Positions 1 to 8,746 are shown, counted from the stretch's first letter. The stretch: DNA of 64,000 nt from Sporobacter sp942492735 (GCA_942492735.1 OW818648.1:1984001-2048000); one strand, 5' to 3'. Translations and numbers: made by a program. Notes: generated by a model not told the origin, from the letters alone.

Positions 1-962
1 GTGAGCAGGGTAATGAGGTTAAACCAGCCTGTTATCGCTGCTGTAGGAGCCAGAATGGAGAGGAAACCCGGAAGAATCCAGGAAACGACGAGAAGGAGGG
101 AGAGCACAATTGTCACTTTTTCGCGTTTTGTCATTGGGCCTGGGCGAGCAGCTTCAATTTTTGCGAAATCTAGGTTTTGCAGCTTCTTCGTATCGGGCTT
201 GATAACGAAGCGCAGGAAAGCAAGCACTCCAGCCCAGATAATGATGCCGACGGGAAGGGCGATGAGCATATAGCTGACCCAGTTAACAGACGTCTGAGCA
301 ATTGCACCATAGATACCCATAAACAGGATCGGCAGCGTATGGCAGATCGGCGTGATGGCAAATGCGATGACAACAGTGAATGTAATACCGATGGTGATAA
401 CTTTGGTCCACTTGTCTTCCTTTTCCATACCAACCACGGCAAAAATTTCCTTAGCTAGCGCTAGCATAAAGACCTGCGCAATGGCGACATCCATGAATAT
501 GCCGATAACGAGGGCAGAGAGCAGGAACATGAATGTAAAGCCCCACGGACTCCTCTTAGCGGTATTTCGCGTTAAGAACCAAAAGGCCACGCGGCGGATG
601 ATGCCGGTCTCGTTTAGCACCTCGCAGAAGATGAGGAGCGCAATAACAATAACGGTACACCAGTTACCGATCGATTGCATGCCTGCTTCATAGACGCCGG
701 CGAGCGCAAAGGAGCCAGGATATATGTCTTTGGCAATAAAGCCGAATAAAACAATCGCGGCAAAGGTTGGCCAAACGATGTCAACAAAGGTCCAGAGGAA
801 GATCATACCGATGAATTGACCGAGAATGACCATACCAAGCTGTGTCATAGGTGCAGGAGCGGGAAGATAACCAAAGAAAATCATGATTGCCAGACCAATA
901 ATGCTTTTAATGTAGTATGCCGTGTTGCGGGTCTTTTTCGGAACGAGTGTTTGTGATCCCAT
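1..962 (-). CDS. SLC13/DASS-like anion permease, 3' end outside window
   Basis: Reading the minus strand from the ATG at 962 gives an open frame running off the left edge (about 320 residues visible, no stop). The start is preceded by GGAGG. The protein has a short charged N-terminus (MGSQTLVPKKTRN) and then long hydrophobic segments separated by short polar loops, including the segment with CHTLPILFMG; a more hydrophilic stretch (KPDTKKLQNLDF) follows. The pattern resembles sodium- or proton-coupled carboxylate carriers of the SLC13/DASS group, which sit in the cytoplasmic membrane. It lies 37 bases downstream of the OYE-like gene on the same strand and is probably the last or near-last gene of the cyclase-OYE-carrier operon, so it likely imports or exports that pathway's acid. 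Family assignment is by overall look only; substrate unknown. Confidence 0.65.
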   Translation of the reverse strand, partial: MGSQTLVPKKTRNTAYYIKSIIGLAIMIFFGYLPAPAPMTQLGMVILGQFIGMIFLWTFVDIVWPTFAAIVLFGFIAKDIYPGSFALAGVYEAGMQSIGNWCTVIVIALLIFCEVLNETGIIRRVAFWFLTRNTAKRSPWGFTFMFLLSALVIGIFMDVAIAQVFMLALAKEIFAVVGMEKEDKWTKVITIGITFTVVIAFAITPICHTLPILFMGIYGAIAQTSVNWVSYMLIALPVGIIIWAGVLAFLRFVIKPDTKKLQNLDFAKIEAARPGPMTKREKVTIVLSLLLVVSWILPGFLSILAPTAAITGWFNLITLL

Positions 963-999
963 AACTTTTCCTCCATCTTATTTTTAATTACCTGAGTAA

Positions 1000-2928
1000 T
1001 TATGCGTTCATTCCTGCGACAAATCCCTCCCTGACTGCGGCGACGGCTTTTCTGGGTTTAGCGGCGTCCCCGATGACAACTAAATTACACAGACCCTTCA
1101 GTTCCTCTTCAAGTGGGTTGTGAGCACGCGTGCCGATAGCGACGACGACCGTATCACAGGGGAATAAGGTGACTGTATCGCCCTTCTGAATAAGCGCGCC
1201 CTCTGCCGTGACGCCTGCTAGCTTTGTTCCGGTCTTGATATCCACAAAGAATTTGTTCAGAACATCCTTAAGGTCGTCCCGAATACCTGATTCCATCTCC
1301 AAGCCGATATCCGACAGCATTTCAATGATTGTGACCTTTGCTTTGCACTGGACACAAAGATGGGCAGCCGTCTCTGAGCCGATCATACCGCCGCCGGCTA
1401 CGAGTACGTTCATACCGGTGTCCGAACGACCTCGCAGAACATCTTCAGCCAGAACGACATTTGGAAGATTGATGCCTGGTACGTCCAGGATAATTGGTTT
1501 TGCGCCGGTCGCTAAAATAACCTTGTCCGGCTTTTCTGAAACCACAATTGCTTTGGTGAGCGGGGTATTCATATGTATGTTTACACCCAATTTTTTAATT
1601 TGGCGTAATTGCCAAGCGGGAAGAGTCGCGAACTCACCCTTAAACGGCGGATATGAAGCGGACACAAACTGGCCGCCCAGTTCACCCGACGCCTCATAAA
1701 GATGCACATCATGCCCCTTGATGGCTGCAGCTCTGGCGGCTTCCATACCGGCAACGCCGCCACCGGCGATAAACACCTTCTTGGATACGGGGGCTTTGGA
1801 GAAATCTGTTTCAAACTCCCAGCCCAGCTCCGGATTGACAAGACAGTGGACGGGAACGCGCATATAAGTGGAGGCCGTACAGCCCTGCAAGCAGCCGATG
1901 CACTGGCGAAGATCATCAATATTTCCGTTCTTGACTTTTTCAGGCCAATGGGGGTCGACGAGAGAGGTGCGGGCCATACCGACGAAGTCTGCCTTGCCTG
2001 AGACGATAATATCCTCAGCCATATTCGGATCCTGGATGCGGCCTACTGTAATTACGGGTATTTTTACAAGAGTCTTTGCGACCTCAGCGTACTTTACAAA
2101 ATTACCGTGGCTCTGGAAGAAGGATGAAACGGAACCGACGGAGGACCGCGTGCCGTACATACTGAAAGTCAAGTTTATTGCATCTGCGCTCAGTGCTTCG
2201 ATATCCCTTATAATCTGACGGGCTTCAAACAGCGTGCGGCCGCCTTCGCACATTTCCTCAACGGAGAGACGTACCTGCATCGGGAAATCAGGCCCAACGA
2301 CGCGGCGCACCTCAGTCATTACTTCGCGCAGGAAACGGGTTCTGTTTTCGTATGTTCCGCCGTATTCGTCGATTCTCTTGTTCGAAGCGTAGGACAGAAA
2401 CTGGTGGATCAGATAACCATGGGCAGCATGTATCTCAACACCGTCAAAACCGGCTTTGACAACATTAGCCGCCGTTCTGCCAAAATCCTTAACAATCTCC
2501 TGGATTTCTTCGATCGTCAGCTCACGCGGGATTTCCTTATTCCACGGACATGGGATAGGAGAGCAGGACACAGGCTGCATCCCTCTGTTGACCTCGTGAT
2601 TTGCTTGTCTGCCCGCATGATATATCTGGCAAAAAATCTTCGTATCGTATTGATGTATGGTGTCGGTCAGCTTACGATGGCTGGGCACCTGAGATTCGTC
2701 AAACAGACCGCCTATATACGGGTACCCTCCGGCGTTTTTGTTAACAACATAATCCTCTGTAATAATGAGGCCCCATCCGCCTTTTGCTTTTTCTTCATGG
2801 TATTTAATATAGCGTTCGGTGGCAAGGGTGTCCGGATTCATGTTGACCACCATGGCCGGCACCACAAGACGATTAGGGATTTCACATGTTCCGATTTTAA
2901 ATGGCGTGAATATTTTTTCGATTTTCAT
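1000..2928 (-). CDS. NADH:flavin oxidoreductase, OYE/2,4-dienoyl-CoA reductase type (OYE copy 1)
   Basis: 642 residues in the usual order for the FadH/2-enoate reductase/BaiCD-BaiH group. The N-terminal FMN TIM barrel (about 1-335) has the active-site stretch HAAHGYLIHQFLS. A 4Fe-4S motif C-x2-C-x3-C-x11-C (CIGCLQGC...) lies near residues 340-360. A C-terminal FAD/NAD(P) half carries GGGVAGMEAARAAA and GGGMIGSETAAHL. Such cytoplasmic enzymes pass hydride from NAD(P)H through FAD, Fe-S and FMN to an activated C=C bond. This copy keeps the Tyr of HGYL, unlike the three paralogues in this window. AAAGGAG precedes the ATG. It sits between a cyclase-family gene (31 bases upstream) and a carrier gene. 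Substrate cannot be read from sequence. Confidence 0.9.
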   Translation of the reverse strand: MKIEKIFTPFKIGTCEIPNRLVVPAMVVNMNPDTLATERYIKYHEEKAKGGWGLIITEDYVVNKNAGGYPYIGGLFDESQVPSHRKLTDTIHQYDTKIFCQIYHAGRQANHEVNRGMQPVSCSPIPCPWNKEIPRELTIEEIQEIVKDFGRTAANVVKAGFDGVEIHAAHGYLIHQFLSYASNKRIDEYGGTYENRTRFLREVMTEVRRVVGPDFPMQVRLSVEEMCEGGRTLFEARQIIRDIEALSADAINLTFSMYGTRSSVGSVSSFFQSHGNFVKYAEVAKTLVKIPVITVGRIQDPNMAEDIIVSGKADFVGMARTSLVDPHWPEKVKNGNIDDLRQCIGCLQGCTASTYMRVPVHCLVNPELGWEFETDFSKAPVSKKVFIAGGGVAGMEAARAAAIKGHDVHLYEASGELGGQFVSASYPPFKGEFATLPAWQLRQIKKLGVNIHMNTPLTKAIVVSEKPDKVILATGAKPIILDVPGINLPNVVLAEDVLRGRSDTGMNVLVAGGGMIGSETAAHLCVQCKAKVTIIEMLSDIGLEMESGIRDDLKDVLNKFFVDIKTGTKLAGVTAEGALIQKGDTVTLFPCDTVVVAIGTRAHNPLEEELKGLCNLVVIGDAAKPRKAVAAVREGFVAGMNA

Positions 2929-2959
2929 AGCTTTCTCCTTTTATTAGCTTCGTATATCT

Positions 2960-3592
2960 TTAATCTGTGATGGCGTATGCCCTAACAGGGCTCCCATCGC
3001 CGTCTCCGAATTTCAGCGGAACAGCGCTGAAATAGAAACGTTTCCCGATCAAAGGTTTTAAATTGATGAGCGACTCGATAATACTCATGTCGCGGTTGAG
3101 CACAGCACAGTGGGCGGCGCCATTACGGTCGATGGACGGCAGGTCAAATCCAATCCCGTGGGCACCACACTTCTCAAGATGTTCGCCGATGCTTGGATCG
3201 AAATCAGGGAAGTTGAAATATTCCTGCGTACCGACCTTGTCCTCCCAACCCGTGTGGAGAATAATGATGTCACCGGGCTTGATCAGATCGCGGTTTTTTA
3301 TCAGGACTTTACTGATATCCAAAAGCTTATCCGTCACAACGTTTGGCACATCAAGACAGACAGCCTGCCCGCAGTAATGGCCCAGATCAATTTCCGCTGT
3401 CGTCTTGCCGTCTTTTACGAAATGCAGCGGTGCGTCTACATGTGTACCCAAATGGGTCACCATGGAAAAAAGGCTGACTTGTGCCTTGTAAACCGTATGA
3501 TCGACCAGGTGCTTCCAAGTCATGCGCGGGTCTCCGCTGTCCGGGAACGGCAGAGTATTTTCGTCAAGAGTAATTGTCAGGTCGTGAATCAT
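2960..3592 (-). CDS. Cyclase-family metal hydrolase (kynurenine formamidase-like fold)
   Basis: 210 residues, the normal length for the cyclase/kynurenine-formamidase family (Pfam cyclase). The diagnostic metal-binding motif HLGTHVDAPLHF is at about residues 47-58, and further conserved acidic and His residues include GFDLPSIDRNG and HTGW. Family members hydrolyse formamides, cyclic amides or act as isatin hydrolases in the cytoplasm. The gene is first in a minus-strand operon with the OYE-like enzyme and an anion carrier, so a ring-opening or amide-hydrolysis step before or after a C=C reduction is plausible. The start is supported by GGGGAGG 7 bases upstream. The specific substrate is not known. 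Confidence 0.85.
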   Translation of the reverse strand: MIHDLTITLDENTLPFPDSGDPRMTWKHLVDHTVYKAQVSLFSMVTHLGTHVDAPLHFVKDGKTTAEIDLGHYCGQAVCLDVPNVVTDKLLDISKVLIKNRDLIKPGDIIILHTGWEDKVGTQEYFNFPDFDPSIGEHLEKCGAHGIGFDLPSIDRNGAAHCAVLNRDMSIIESLINLKPLIGKRFYFSAVPLKFGDGDGSPVRAYAITD

Positions 3593-3625
3593 CTTGAATC
3601 CTCCCCATATTAAGTCTTCTGACAG

Positions 3626-3654
3626 GATAAACCCTTATGCAACCCGAATGTCAA
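3626..3654 (-). promoter_or_regulatory. Candidate promoter for the cyclase-OYE-carrier operon
   Basis: On the minus strand an exact TTGACA (3649-3654) is followed 17 bases later by TTTATC (3626-3631), a weak -10. It lies just after the MerR terminator and before the cyclase gene, the place where a new promoter would be needed. The -35 is convincing, the -10 is not. Confidence 0.35.
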
Positions 3655-3658
3655 TCAT

Positions 3659-3690
3659 AAAAAAAAGCAGCTTCGTTTTGTCGAAGCTGC
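3659..3690 (-). terminator. Intrinsic terminator of the MerR gene
   Basis: Minus-strand hairpin GCAGCTTCG / CGAAGCTGC (arms 3682-3690 and 3667-3675 on the plus-strand numbering, 6-base loop) followed directly by eight T residues. This is a textbook Rho-independent terminator just downstream of the MerR stop. Confidence 0.85.
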
Positions 3691-3708
3691 ACAAATATTC
3701 CGATAATC

Positions 3709-4521
3709 TTATTCAATTGGGACCCATATCTCGAAGTACCTTGTGAATATACCATCCTCATGGAGGCGGACAAGCAGATGACCAACCGGCGCGTCCGTGA
3801 TTTTATAGCCCATACCAAGAATTTTGTTGATCACCTTTGTCTTGAGCGAATCAGTAAAGGTGTTTCGGCCGCCGGCTGAGAAGACCGTATAGACGCTTTT
3901 GACAGGCGGGATATACATAACAGGCGGAGAGATATCGATGCCATTGCTGATTGATTCATCGGGAGAAAGTGAGAAGCCCCACCAGTATTCATTAAAACCC
4001 TCTTTATCCGAGACCGAATCGTTGGGAATATAGAAGGTGTGTTCAACATATGGCAGCAAGGACAGCCATTTATGCATCACCTTCAAGGCGTCATCGTTAA
4101 ATATGAAATTATATTCCTCACGCATCCGCTGAAATATCATCGGCGGCCTCTCAACAATGTCGAGGACATCGAGCTTTTTCTTGATTTTTTCAACGCGCTG
4201 CCGGAATTTTACCAAACTGTTTAGTTTCAATTTGTATTCATAAATCGTATGCAGAAGCTCTGTTTCACGCTTTGAGCAACGATCAACAAACGCCGCATGA
4301 TCATCCTCGTTGATCATCTTGACAACATCATTCAACGAAAAGTCATAGCTGCGGTACCATTTGCTGTCAAGAAGATAGTTTAGATCCCAGGCATCGTAAT
4401 AACGGTATCTGGACTCCTCGTCTTTTTGCGGTGTGACGATACCGCGGCTTTCATAATACCGCAGCGTATCATCAGGCAGGTCTAACAGTTTGGCAACCAT
4501 ACCGATTTTATATTTTCCCAT
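3709..4521 (-). CDS. MerR-family transcriptional regulator with C-terminal effector-binding-like domain
   Basis: 270 residues. The N-terminus (1-70) is a MerR winged helix-turn-helix: YKIGMVAKLLDLPDDTLRYY followed by ESRGIVTP and the RYRYYDAWDL wing. A helical linker (about 75-125) with many Lys/Glu would form the dimerising coiled coil. The C-terminal 130 residues (ending RYFEIWVPIE) resemble the GyrI/effector-binding fold of BmrR-like MerR proteins that bind small organic molecules. No metal-binding Cys cluster is visible, so an organic effector is likelier than a metal. It is divergent from the molybdoenzyme operon starting at 4895 and most probably controls it through the dyad near 4608-4643; it may also act on the cyclase operon on its own strand. 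Confidence 0.85.
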   Translation of the reverse strand: MGKYKIGMVAKLLDLPDDTLRYYESRGIVTPQKDEESRYRYYDAWDLNYLLDSKWYRSYDFSLNDVVKMINEDDHAAFVDRCSKRETELLHTIYEYKLKLNSLVKFRQRVEKIKKKLDVLDIVERPPMIFQRMREEYNFIFNDDALKVMHKWLSLLPYVEHTFYIPNDSVSDKEGFNEYWWGFSLSPDESISNGIDISPPVMYIPPVKSVYTVFSAGGRNTFTDSLKTKVINKILGMGYKITDAPVGHLLVRLHEDGIFTRYFEIWVPIE

Positions 4522-4607
4522 TATGTCACCTCGGCTTTGATTATATCATGCGTTGTATTGAAATACATATAATTTTTGATTGTGAGCGTCAATATTTCGG
4601 TAGATAT

Positions 4608-4643
4608 AACTCTTGACTGGCTCTAGAGTTTTTTTACATTAAT
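4608..4643 (+). promoter_or_regulatory. Candidate MerR-controlled promoter of the molybdoenzyme operon
   Basis: TTGACT (4613-4618) and ATTAAT (4638-4643) are separated by 19 bases, the long spacer typical of MerR-activated promoters. Half-sites AACTCT (4608-4613) and AGAGTT (4625-4630) form a dyad, and the perfect palindrome CTCTAGAG lies at 4621-4628. The site is between the divergent MerR and molybdoenzyme genes. The 373-base gap 4522-4894 otherwise holds the long leader described separately. Confidence 0.5.
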
Positions 4644-4721
4644 AGGATGGAGAGCTTAGACAATATGCTTATAATGCAATAGCAAATATATCAACCTTGT
4701 TATACGAACCGTGTCTTTTTC

Positions 4722-4820
4722 TCGTAAAAGGTCTCGTACTCATAAAAATACAATCTTCGGGTTACTCGAGGGTTTTGTCTGTTCTTTTACGAAAAACGCT
4801 TACAACTTTTTAGTTGTAAG
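4722..4820 (+). promoter_or_regulatory. Structured leader upstream of the molybdoenzyme operon
   Basis: Two inverted repeats lie in the roughly 250-base leader. One is TCGTAAAAG (4722-4730) with CTTTTACGA (4784-4792), 9 perfect bases enclosing CTCGAG. The other is a tight hairpin CTTACAAC (4799-4806) / GTTGTAAG (4813-4820) with a 6-base loop, followed by an A/T-rich tail. It does not match a riboswitch class I recognise (it does not look like the Moco motif). It could be an RNA control element or operator dyads. Confidence 0.35.
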
Positions 4821-4894
4821 TAAAAATTCTTGATGTTTCACAATGGAAAAACGGCGTGCTAGCATTGGAGTGACATCAAAAAGGAGGTTTATCG

Positions 4895-7219
4895 ATGAGC
4901 ATAGAATATGACCGCATCGTAAAAACGACGTCATGGTCTCCCGGACCCGGTTGTCACGGAGGCTGTGGTGTCAAGCTCTACGTCAAAGATGATAAGGTTG
5001 TGAAGGTCGAGGGCGATGAATGCCATCCCTGGAATCAGGGACGCGGCTGCTCCAGGCTGTTGGCTATGACGCAGTTCATGTATCACAAGGATCGCATTCT
5101 TTATCCTCTAAAACGCGTTGGTCCGCGTGGCGACGGCCGCTTTGAACGTATATCCTGGGAAGAAGCTTATGATACCATTGAGAAAAAGTTTGGTGAAATT
5201 AAGAGGGATTATGGCGCAAACGCCGTAATCTTCATTCAGGGCACCGGGCGGGATATCGGGGGGCCTATGTCCATTGTCGCATATAACTACGGTAGCGCCA
5301 ATTGGTCACAGCTCGGACTGGGCGGACAGGCCTGTTATGGGCCGCGTCTTGGGGCGATGTCCGCTGTTCAGGGCGACAATGCCATCGCCGACTGCTCGCA
5401 GTTCCTTGAAAAGCGTTATGACGACCCGCGCTATACGGTGCCGAAGTATATCATCGTTTGGGCGCAGGACCCGACAAAGGGCTGCCCGGACGGCTTCTAC
5501 GGGAACTGGATTATTGACTGTATGAAGCGCGGGAGCAAGATTATTGTTGTCGATCCGCGGCAGAATTTCATGACATCCCGTGCCGAATATCATATACAGC
5601 TCCGACCCGGCACCGACGGCGCCGTGGCGCTTGGTATGCTTAACCTGATCATCTCAAATGGCTGGTATGACAAGGATTTCGTTGAAAACTGGTGTTCGGG
5701 CTTCGAGGAACTGGCTGAACGGGCAAAAGAATGGACGCCCGAGAAAGTCGAAGCCGTCACCTGGGTGCCCAAAGAGGTACTCTATGAGGCCACAAAGGCC
5801 TACGCTATGAATTCACCCGGTTCCGCCATACAATGGGGGCTGCCCATCGATCAGGACCCCGACGGTGTCCATGTTGCTCAGGCTATCAACGACATCTGGG
5901 CAATCACCGGCAATATTGATGTCCCCGGCGGACAAGTCATCGCTCGAAACGGTTATCATGTCTCGGCGTATCCCTTTGACAATTATCAGCTAGCCGACAT
6001 GTTTGGCGACGATTTTGTTGAGCAGGTCGTCCAGAAGCGTATCGGCAGCGATGAATACGGCTGGCTTCGCAAGTGGCGCTGTTACATACAGCCCGATGTG
6101 GCCGTTCAGCAGATGCTAACCCAAAGGCCGTACCCCATCCGGGCTACATGGATACAGACCTCAAACCCCGTTGCCAACGCCGCCGATCAGAAGCTGCATT
6201 ACGAAGCGCTGAAGGCCATGGACTTCAATGTCGTTGTCGATTTGTTCCATAACCCGACAACGATGGCCGTTGCGGATATAATTCTTCCCGCGGCCACATT
6301 TGCCGAGAGAACCGGTTTCCGTTCCTGGTTTGAACCGGTGCAGGTCATCCAGCCGGCAGTGCAGGTGGGCGAATGCAAAAACGACTGGGACATTGCCTGC
6401 GATATGGCCGCCCGTTTTAACCCGGACTTCAAAAAACGTTTCCCCAACGGCTTTGTGGACTATATGAACTGGCGTCTCGAGCCTGCGGGCGAAACCTATC
6501 AGAGCTTGGTCGACAAGGGCGGCTGGAAATGGGCAGAGGATGATGGTGACCTTGAGTCCAAGACACCGTGGCTGCCTTATTATCGATACAAGACCGGCGC
6601 GCTGCGCCTTGATGGTAAGCCAGGCTTCCGGACGCCATCGGGCAAGGTCGAGCTTTATTCGACGCAGAATGAAGATTGGGGAGCCACCGGCGCGACGATC
6701 GTCGACCCCCTGCCGCATTATCAGGAGCCGGCGGAGAGCGCGCTCGCGACACCTGAGGTATTTAAGAAATATCCGCTCGTTATGATTACCGGACGCCGCA
6801 GTCCCGTGTATTTCCATTCCGAGCACCGCAACATTCCGTGGCTGCGCGAATGTGAGCCCTGGCCGGATGTTGAGATCCACCCGTCCGTCGCCCGAGACCT
6901 GAAGGTTGAGGAGGGCGAATGGATCTGGGTGGAAAATGAGCGGGGCAAGATACGGCGCAAGGTTAAAATCAACGCCGGTATCCATCCGAAGACAATATCC
7001 TGCCTGCACGGCTGGTGGCTGCCGGAGACAGACGGGCGTTCCCCGAACCTGTTCGGCACGTGGGACGTGGGCGTCAATACCCTGATTCCGGTCGGACTTC
7101 AGGCCAGAACCGGCTACGGCGGCAACGGGTATAAGACAACGCTCGTTCGTCTTCTTAAGATGGGCGGCAGTGAAACGGGAACCCCATGTAATCCGCCTGT
7201 GGATGTCTGGGGAAAGTGA
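4895..7219 (+). CDS. Molybdopterin (bis-MGD) oxidoreductase, DMSO-reductase superfamily, catalytic subunit
   Basis: 774 residues with the N-terminal Fe-S/Mo-MGD domains and a C-terminal molybdopterin-dinucleotide-binding domain (region around PLVMITGRRSPVYFHSEHRN and the terminal barrel). No Tat signal is visible, so it is probably cytoplasmic. The usual four-Cys cluster motif is incomplete: C20, C24 and C52 align with ligands 2-4 of FdhF-type enzymes, but the first ligand position is Gly17, with Ser13/Ser15 nearby and an extra C43. Relatives carrying this WSPGPGCHGGC start, as I remember them, include anaerobic aromatic hydroxyl-transfer/dehydroxylation-type enzymes (pyrogallol transhydroxylase-like), which would fit a catechol-type substrate, but this is inference. 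AAGGAGG precedes the ATG. It is followed by its Fe-S subunit 17 bases later. Confidence 0.9.
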   Translation: MSIEYDRIVKTTSWSPGPGCHGGCGVKLYVKDDKVVKVEGDECHPWNQGRGCSRLLAMTQFMYHKDRILYPLKRVGPRGDGRFERISWEEAYDTIEKKFGEIKRDYGANAVIFIQGTGRDIGGPMSIVAYNYGSANWSQLGLGGQACYGPRLGAMSAVQGDNAIADCSQFLEKRYDDPRYTVPKYIIVWAQDPTKGCPDGFYGNWIIDCMKRGSKIIVVDPRQNFMTSRAEYHIQLRPGTDGAVALGMLNLIISNGWYDKDFVENWCSGFEELAERAKEWTPEKVEAVTWVPKEVLYEATKAYAMNSPGSAIQWGLPIDQDPDGVHVAQAINDIWAITGNIDVPGGQVIARNGYHVSAYPFDNYQLADMFGDDFVEQVVQKRIGSDEYGWLRKWRCYIQPDVAVQQMLTQRPYPIRATWIQTSNPVANAADQKLHYEALKAMDFNVVVDLFHNPTTMAVADIILPAATFAERTGFRSWFEPVQVIQPAVQVGECKNDWDIACDMAARFNPDFKKRFPNGFVDYMNWRLEPAGETYQSLVDKGGWKWAEDDGDLESKTPWLPYYRYKTGALRLDGKPGFRTPSGKVELYSTQNEDWGATGATIVDPLPHYQEPAESALATPEVFKKYPLVMITGRRSPVYFHSEHRNIPWLRECEPWPDVEIHPSVARDLKVEEGEWIWVENERGKIRRKVKINAGIHPKTISCLHGWWLPETDGRSPNLFGTWDVGVNTLIPVGLQARTGYGGNGYKTTLVRLLKMGGSETGTPCNPPVDVWGK

Positions 7220-7236
7220 GGAAGGAGTGACTGTCA

Positions 7237-7578
7237 ATGTCTAAAAAAGGAATTTTGGCCGATATGCACTACTGCACCGGCTGTCATGCCTGCGAGGTCG
7301 CCTGTAAACAGGAAAATCAATATCCTGTCGGCATCGGCGGCATTAAGATAACGGAAATGATCATGGAAGATCCCGATTCATCAAACGTGAATTTTGATTA
7401 CGTCCCGTATTTTTCGAAAAACTGCAACCTCTGCGCAGCCCGCATCGCCTCCGGCGACGACACGGTGCCCGCCTGCGTACGGCACTGCGGTACAGCGAGC
7501 CTCCATTACGGGAATCTTGAGGAGTTAGCGAAGCTCATGCCCGGTATGCCGCGCTGCATACTCTATTCACCGAAATAG
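7237..7578 (+). CDS. Small 4Fe-4S electron-transfer subunit of the molybdoenzyme
   Basis: 113 residues with two sets of four cysteines: CTGCHACEVAC (C-x2-C-x2-C-x3-C, about residues 13-23) and a second set starting CNLC (about 65) and ending CVRHC (about 82-86). These are the first two cluster-binding segments of DmsB/NrfC-like ferredoxin subunits; a full DmsB (about 200 residues, four clusters) is roughly twice as long, so this is a minimal version. It most likely passes electrons to or from the catalytic subunit encoded 17 bases upstream. No membrane anchor gene follows, suggesting a soluble two- or three-protein complex. Confidence 0.88.
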   Translation: MSKKGILADMHYCTGCHACEVACKQENQYPVGIGGIKITEMIMEDPDSSNVNFDYVPYFSKNCNLCAARIASGDDTVPACVRHCGTASLHYGNLEELAKLMPGMPRCILYSPK

Positions 7579-7594
7579 AAAGGAAGCGCTTTAT

Positions 7595-7795
7595 ATGTCT
7601 CAATATACATACTCATTCCTGAGAAGCGAATATGACCGAATTCCAATCATTTTAAAACGCGAGCTAAACGCGGCGCTTGAAGCCTCTAAAGCTGACGAGG
7701 ACACAAAGCATCTTATTGCCTCTGTCTGCACAGCCGTCGAAAAAGCCGTTGCCGATCTCAGCAAGTACGCTCAGGACCAGCTGAAGATCGTGTAG
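7595..7795 (+). CDS. Unknown 66-residue protein in the molybdoenzyme operon
   Basis: A short, helical-looking acidic/basic protein (MSQYTYSFLRSEYDRIPIIL...) with no Cys, no signal peptide and no membrane segment. It starts 17 bases after the Fe-S subunit stop with a good AAAGGAAG site, so it is very likely translated with the complex. I do not recognise the family. Its position suggests an assembly chaperone or a small structural subunit, but no sequence motif supports either. Confidence 0.7.
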   Translation: MSQYTYSFLRSEYDRIPIILKRELNAALEASKADEDTKHLIASVCTAVEKAVADLSKYAQDQLKIV

Positions 7796-7819
7796 GACCA
7801 ACCAACACTCATTTGCCGT

Positions 7820-8746
7820 CTATCCCCAATGTCTGGTTTTCATAAACTCCTCGGACAGTTTGCCGTACTCGATTTTAAGTTGCTTGGCATACTGTTCAAT
7901 AGTGACAGCCGCACCGGCACGCCACACGCAGTAAAGTCCTTCAAGGACGTCTGTGTCGAAGCGTGCCAGTGTGCTGTGTTGAGCAGTCTGCGCCATTGAG
8001 CTGCTTAGAAAAATACCGCGGCCGAGCTCGGCCTCTGTATAAATGGAGTCCCTGTTCGGGAGAACGATAATATCCTTGGGCGTGAAATGATACGGCGCAA
8101 GCTCTGTCTGGGCGCGCCGAGATGTCGCGGTGTGGTTTTCACCTTCGAGCGCGTCAATCAAAAGGGACTTGGACTCGAAAATGTGGTAATCATCGGCGTA
8201 TTCGGCGCAGAGCCTGTCGCCTCCGCTAATAACAACCTGCATCGGTGTCTTGATGAGCAAAAGCTTGCGAAGATCGTTATGCGCGGGAATAAAGCGCTCA
8301 TGAATCAGGATCATGTCCAGATTGGCACTTTCAAGCAGTGAAATCAGTGCAACAGGCGAGTGACGTTCCCCAAGCAGGTGAAGCTCGGGCGTGTGCTCGC
8401 GCAGTGCGGCCATCGCCGTTCCGAGCGCCGGTCCGAATTCCAGCCAGTTTTGGTATCCTATTCGTATGTTTTTTGTTTGCAAATTGAACCCGAGCGTCAT
8501 TTCTGAGACGAGGGACGAATAGCGAGCGCCTGCTTCTTTGAAAAACTGGTAGAAACGGACACCCGCTTCAGACAGTTCAACGCAATTGCGCGTTCTTTCA
8601 AAAAGGCAAACCCCGATATCCTGTTCAAGATTGGAGATGTGACGGCTGACAGACTGCTGCGAAATGAAGAGTTTTCTGCCGACCTCTGTGAAGTTCAGCG
8701 TCTCGGCGAGACTGAGAAAGCATTTGATTTTGAGCTCATTGATCAT
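7820..8746 (-). CDS. LysR-family transcriptional regulator
   Basis: 308 residues from the ATG at 8746 (MINELKIKCFLSLAETLNF), the usual LysR start. An upstream in-frame extension to 8827 would add 27 non-homologous residues, and AAAGGA sits 12 bases before 8746. The N-terminal winged HTH (FTEVGRKLFISQQSVSRHIS) is followed by a periplasmic-binding-protein-like effector domain (about 90-300). It converges on the molybdoenzyme operon (25 bases between stops) and is divergent from perR. It may control the molybdoenzyme or a remote target; nothing in the sequence decides this. Confidence 0.88.
   Translation of the reverse strand: MINELKIKCFLSLAETLNFTEVGRKLFISQQSVSRHISNLEQDIGVCLFERTRNCVELSEAGVRFYQFFKEAGARYSSLVSEMTLGFNLQTKNIRIGYQNWLEFGPALGTAMAALREHTPELHLLGERHSPVALISLLESANLDMILIHERFIPAHNDLRKLLLIKTPMQVVISGGDRLCAEYADDYHIFESKSLLIDALEGENHTATSRRAQTELAPYHFTPKDIIVLPNRDSIYTEAELGRGIFLSSSMAQTAQHSTLARFDTDVLEGLYCVWRAGAAVTIEQYAKQLKIEYGKLSEEFMKTRHWG

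Noticed and set aside
4722..4820. Molybdenum-cofactor riboswitch
   Set aside because: The leader has inverted repeats, but I could not fit the conserved Moco motif loops; left as an unassigned structured leader.
6161..7237. Long minus-strand open frame (358 residues) opposite the molybdoenzyme gene
   Set aside because: It is a shadow of the GC-rich third codon positions of the molybdoenzyme; composition is protein-unlike and no family is recognisable. The same applies to long antisense frames opposite katG and the OYE genes.
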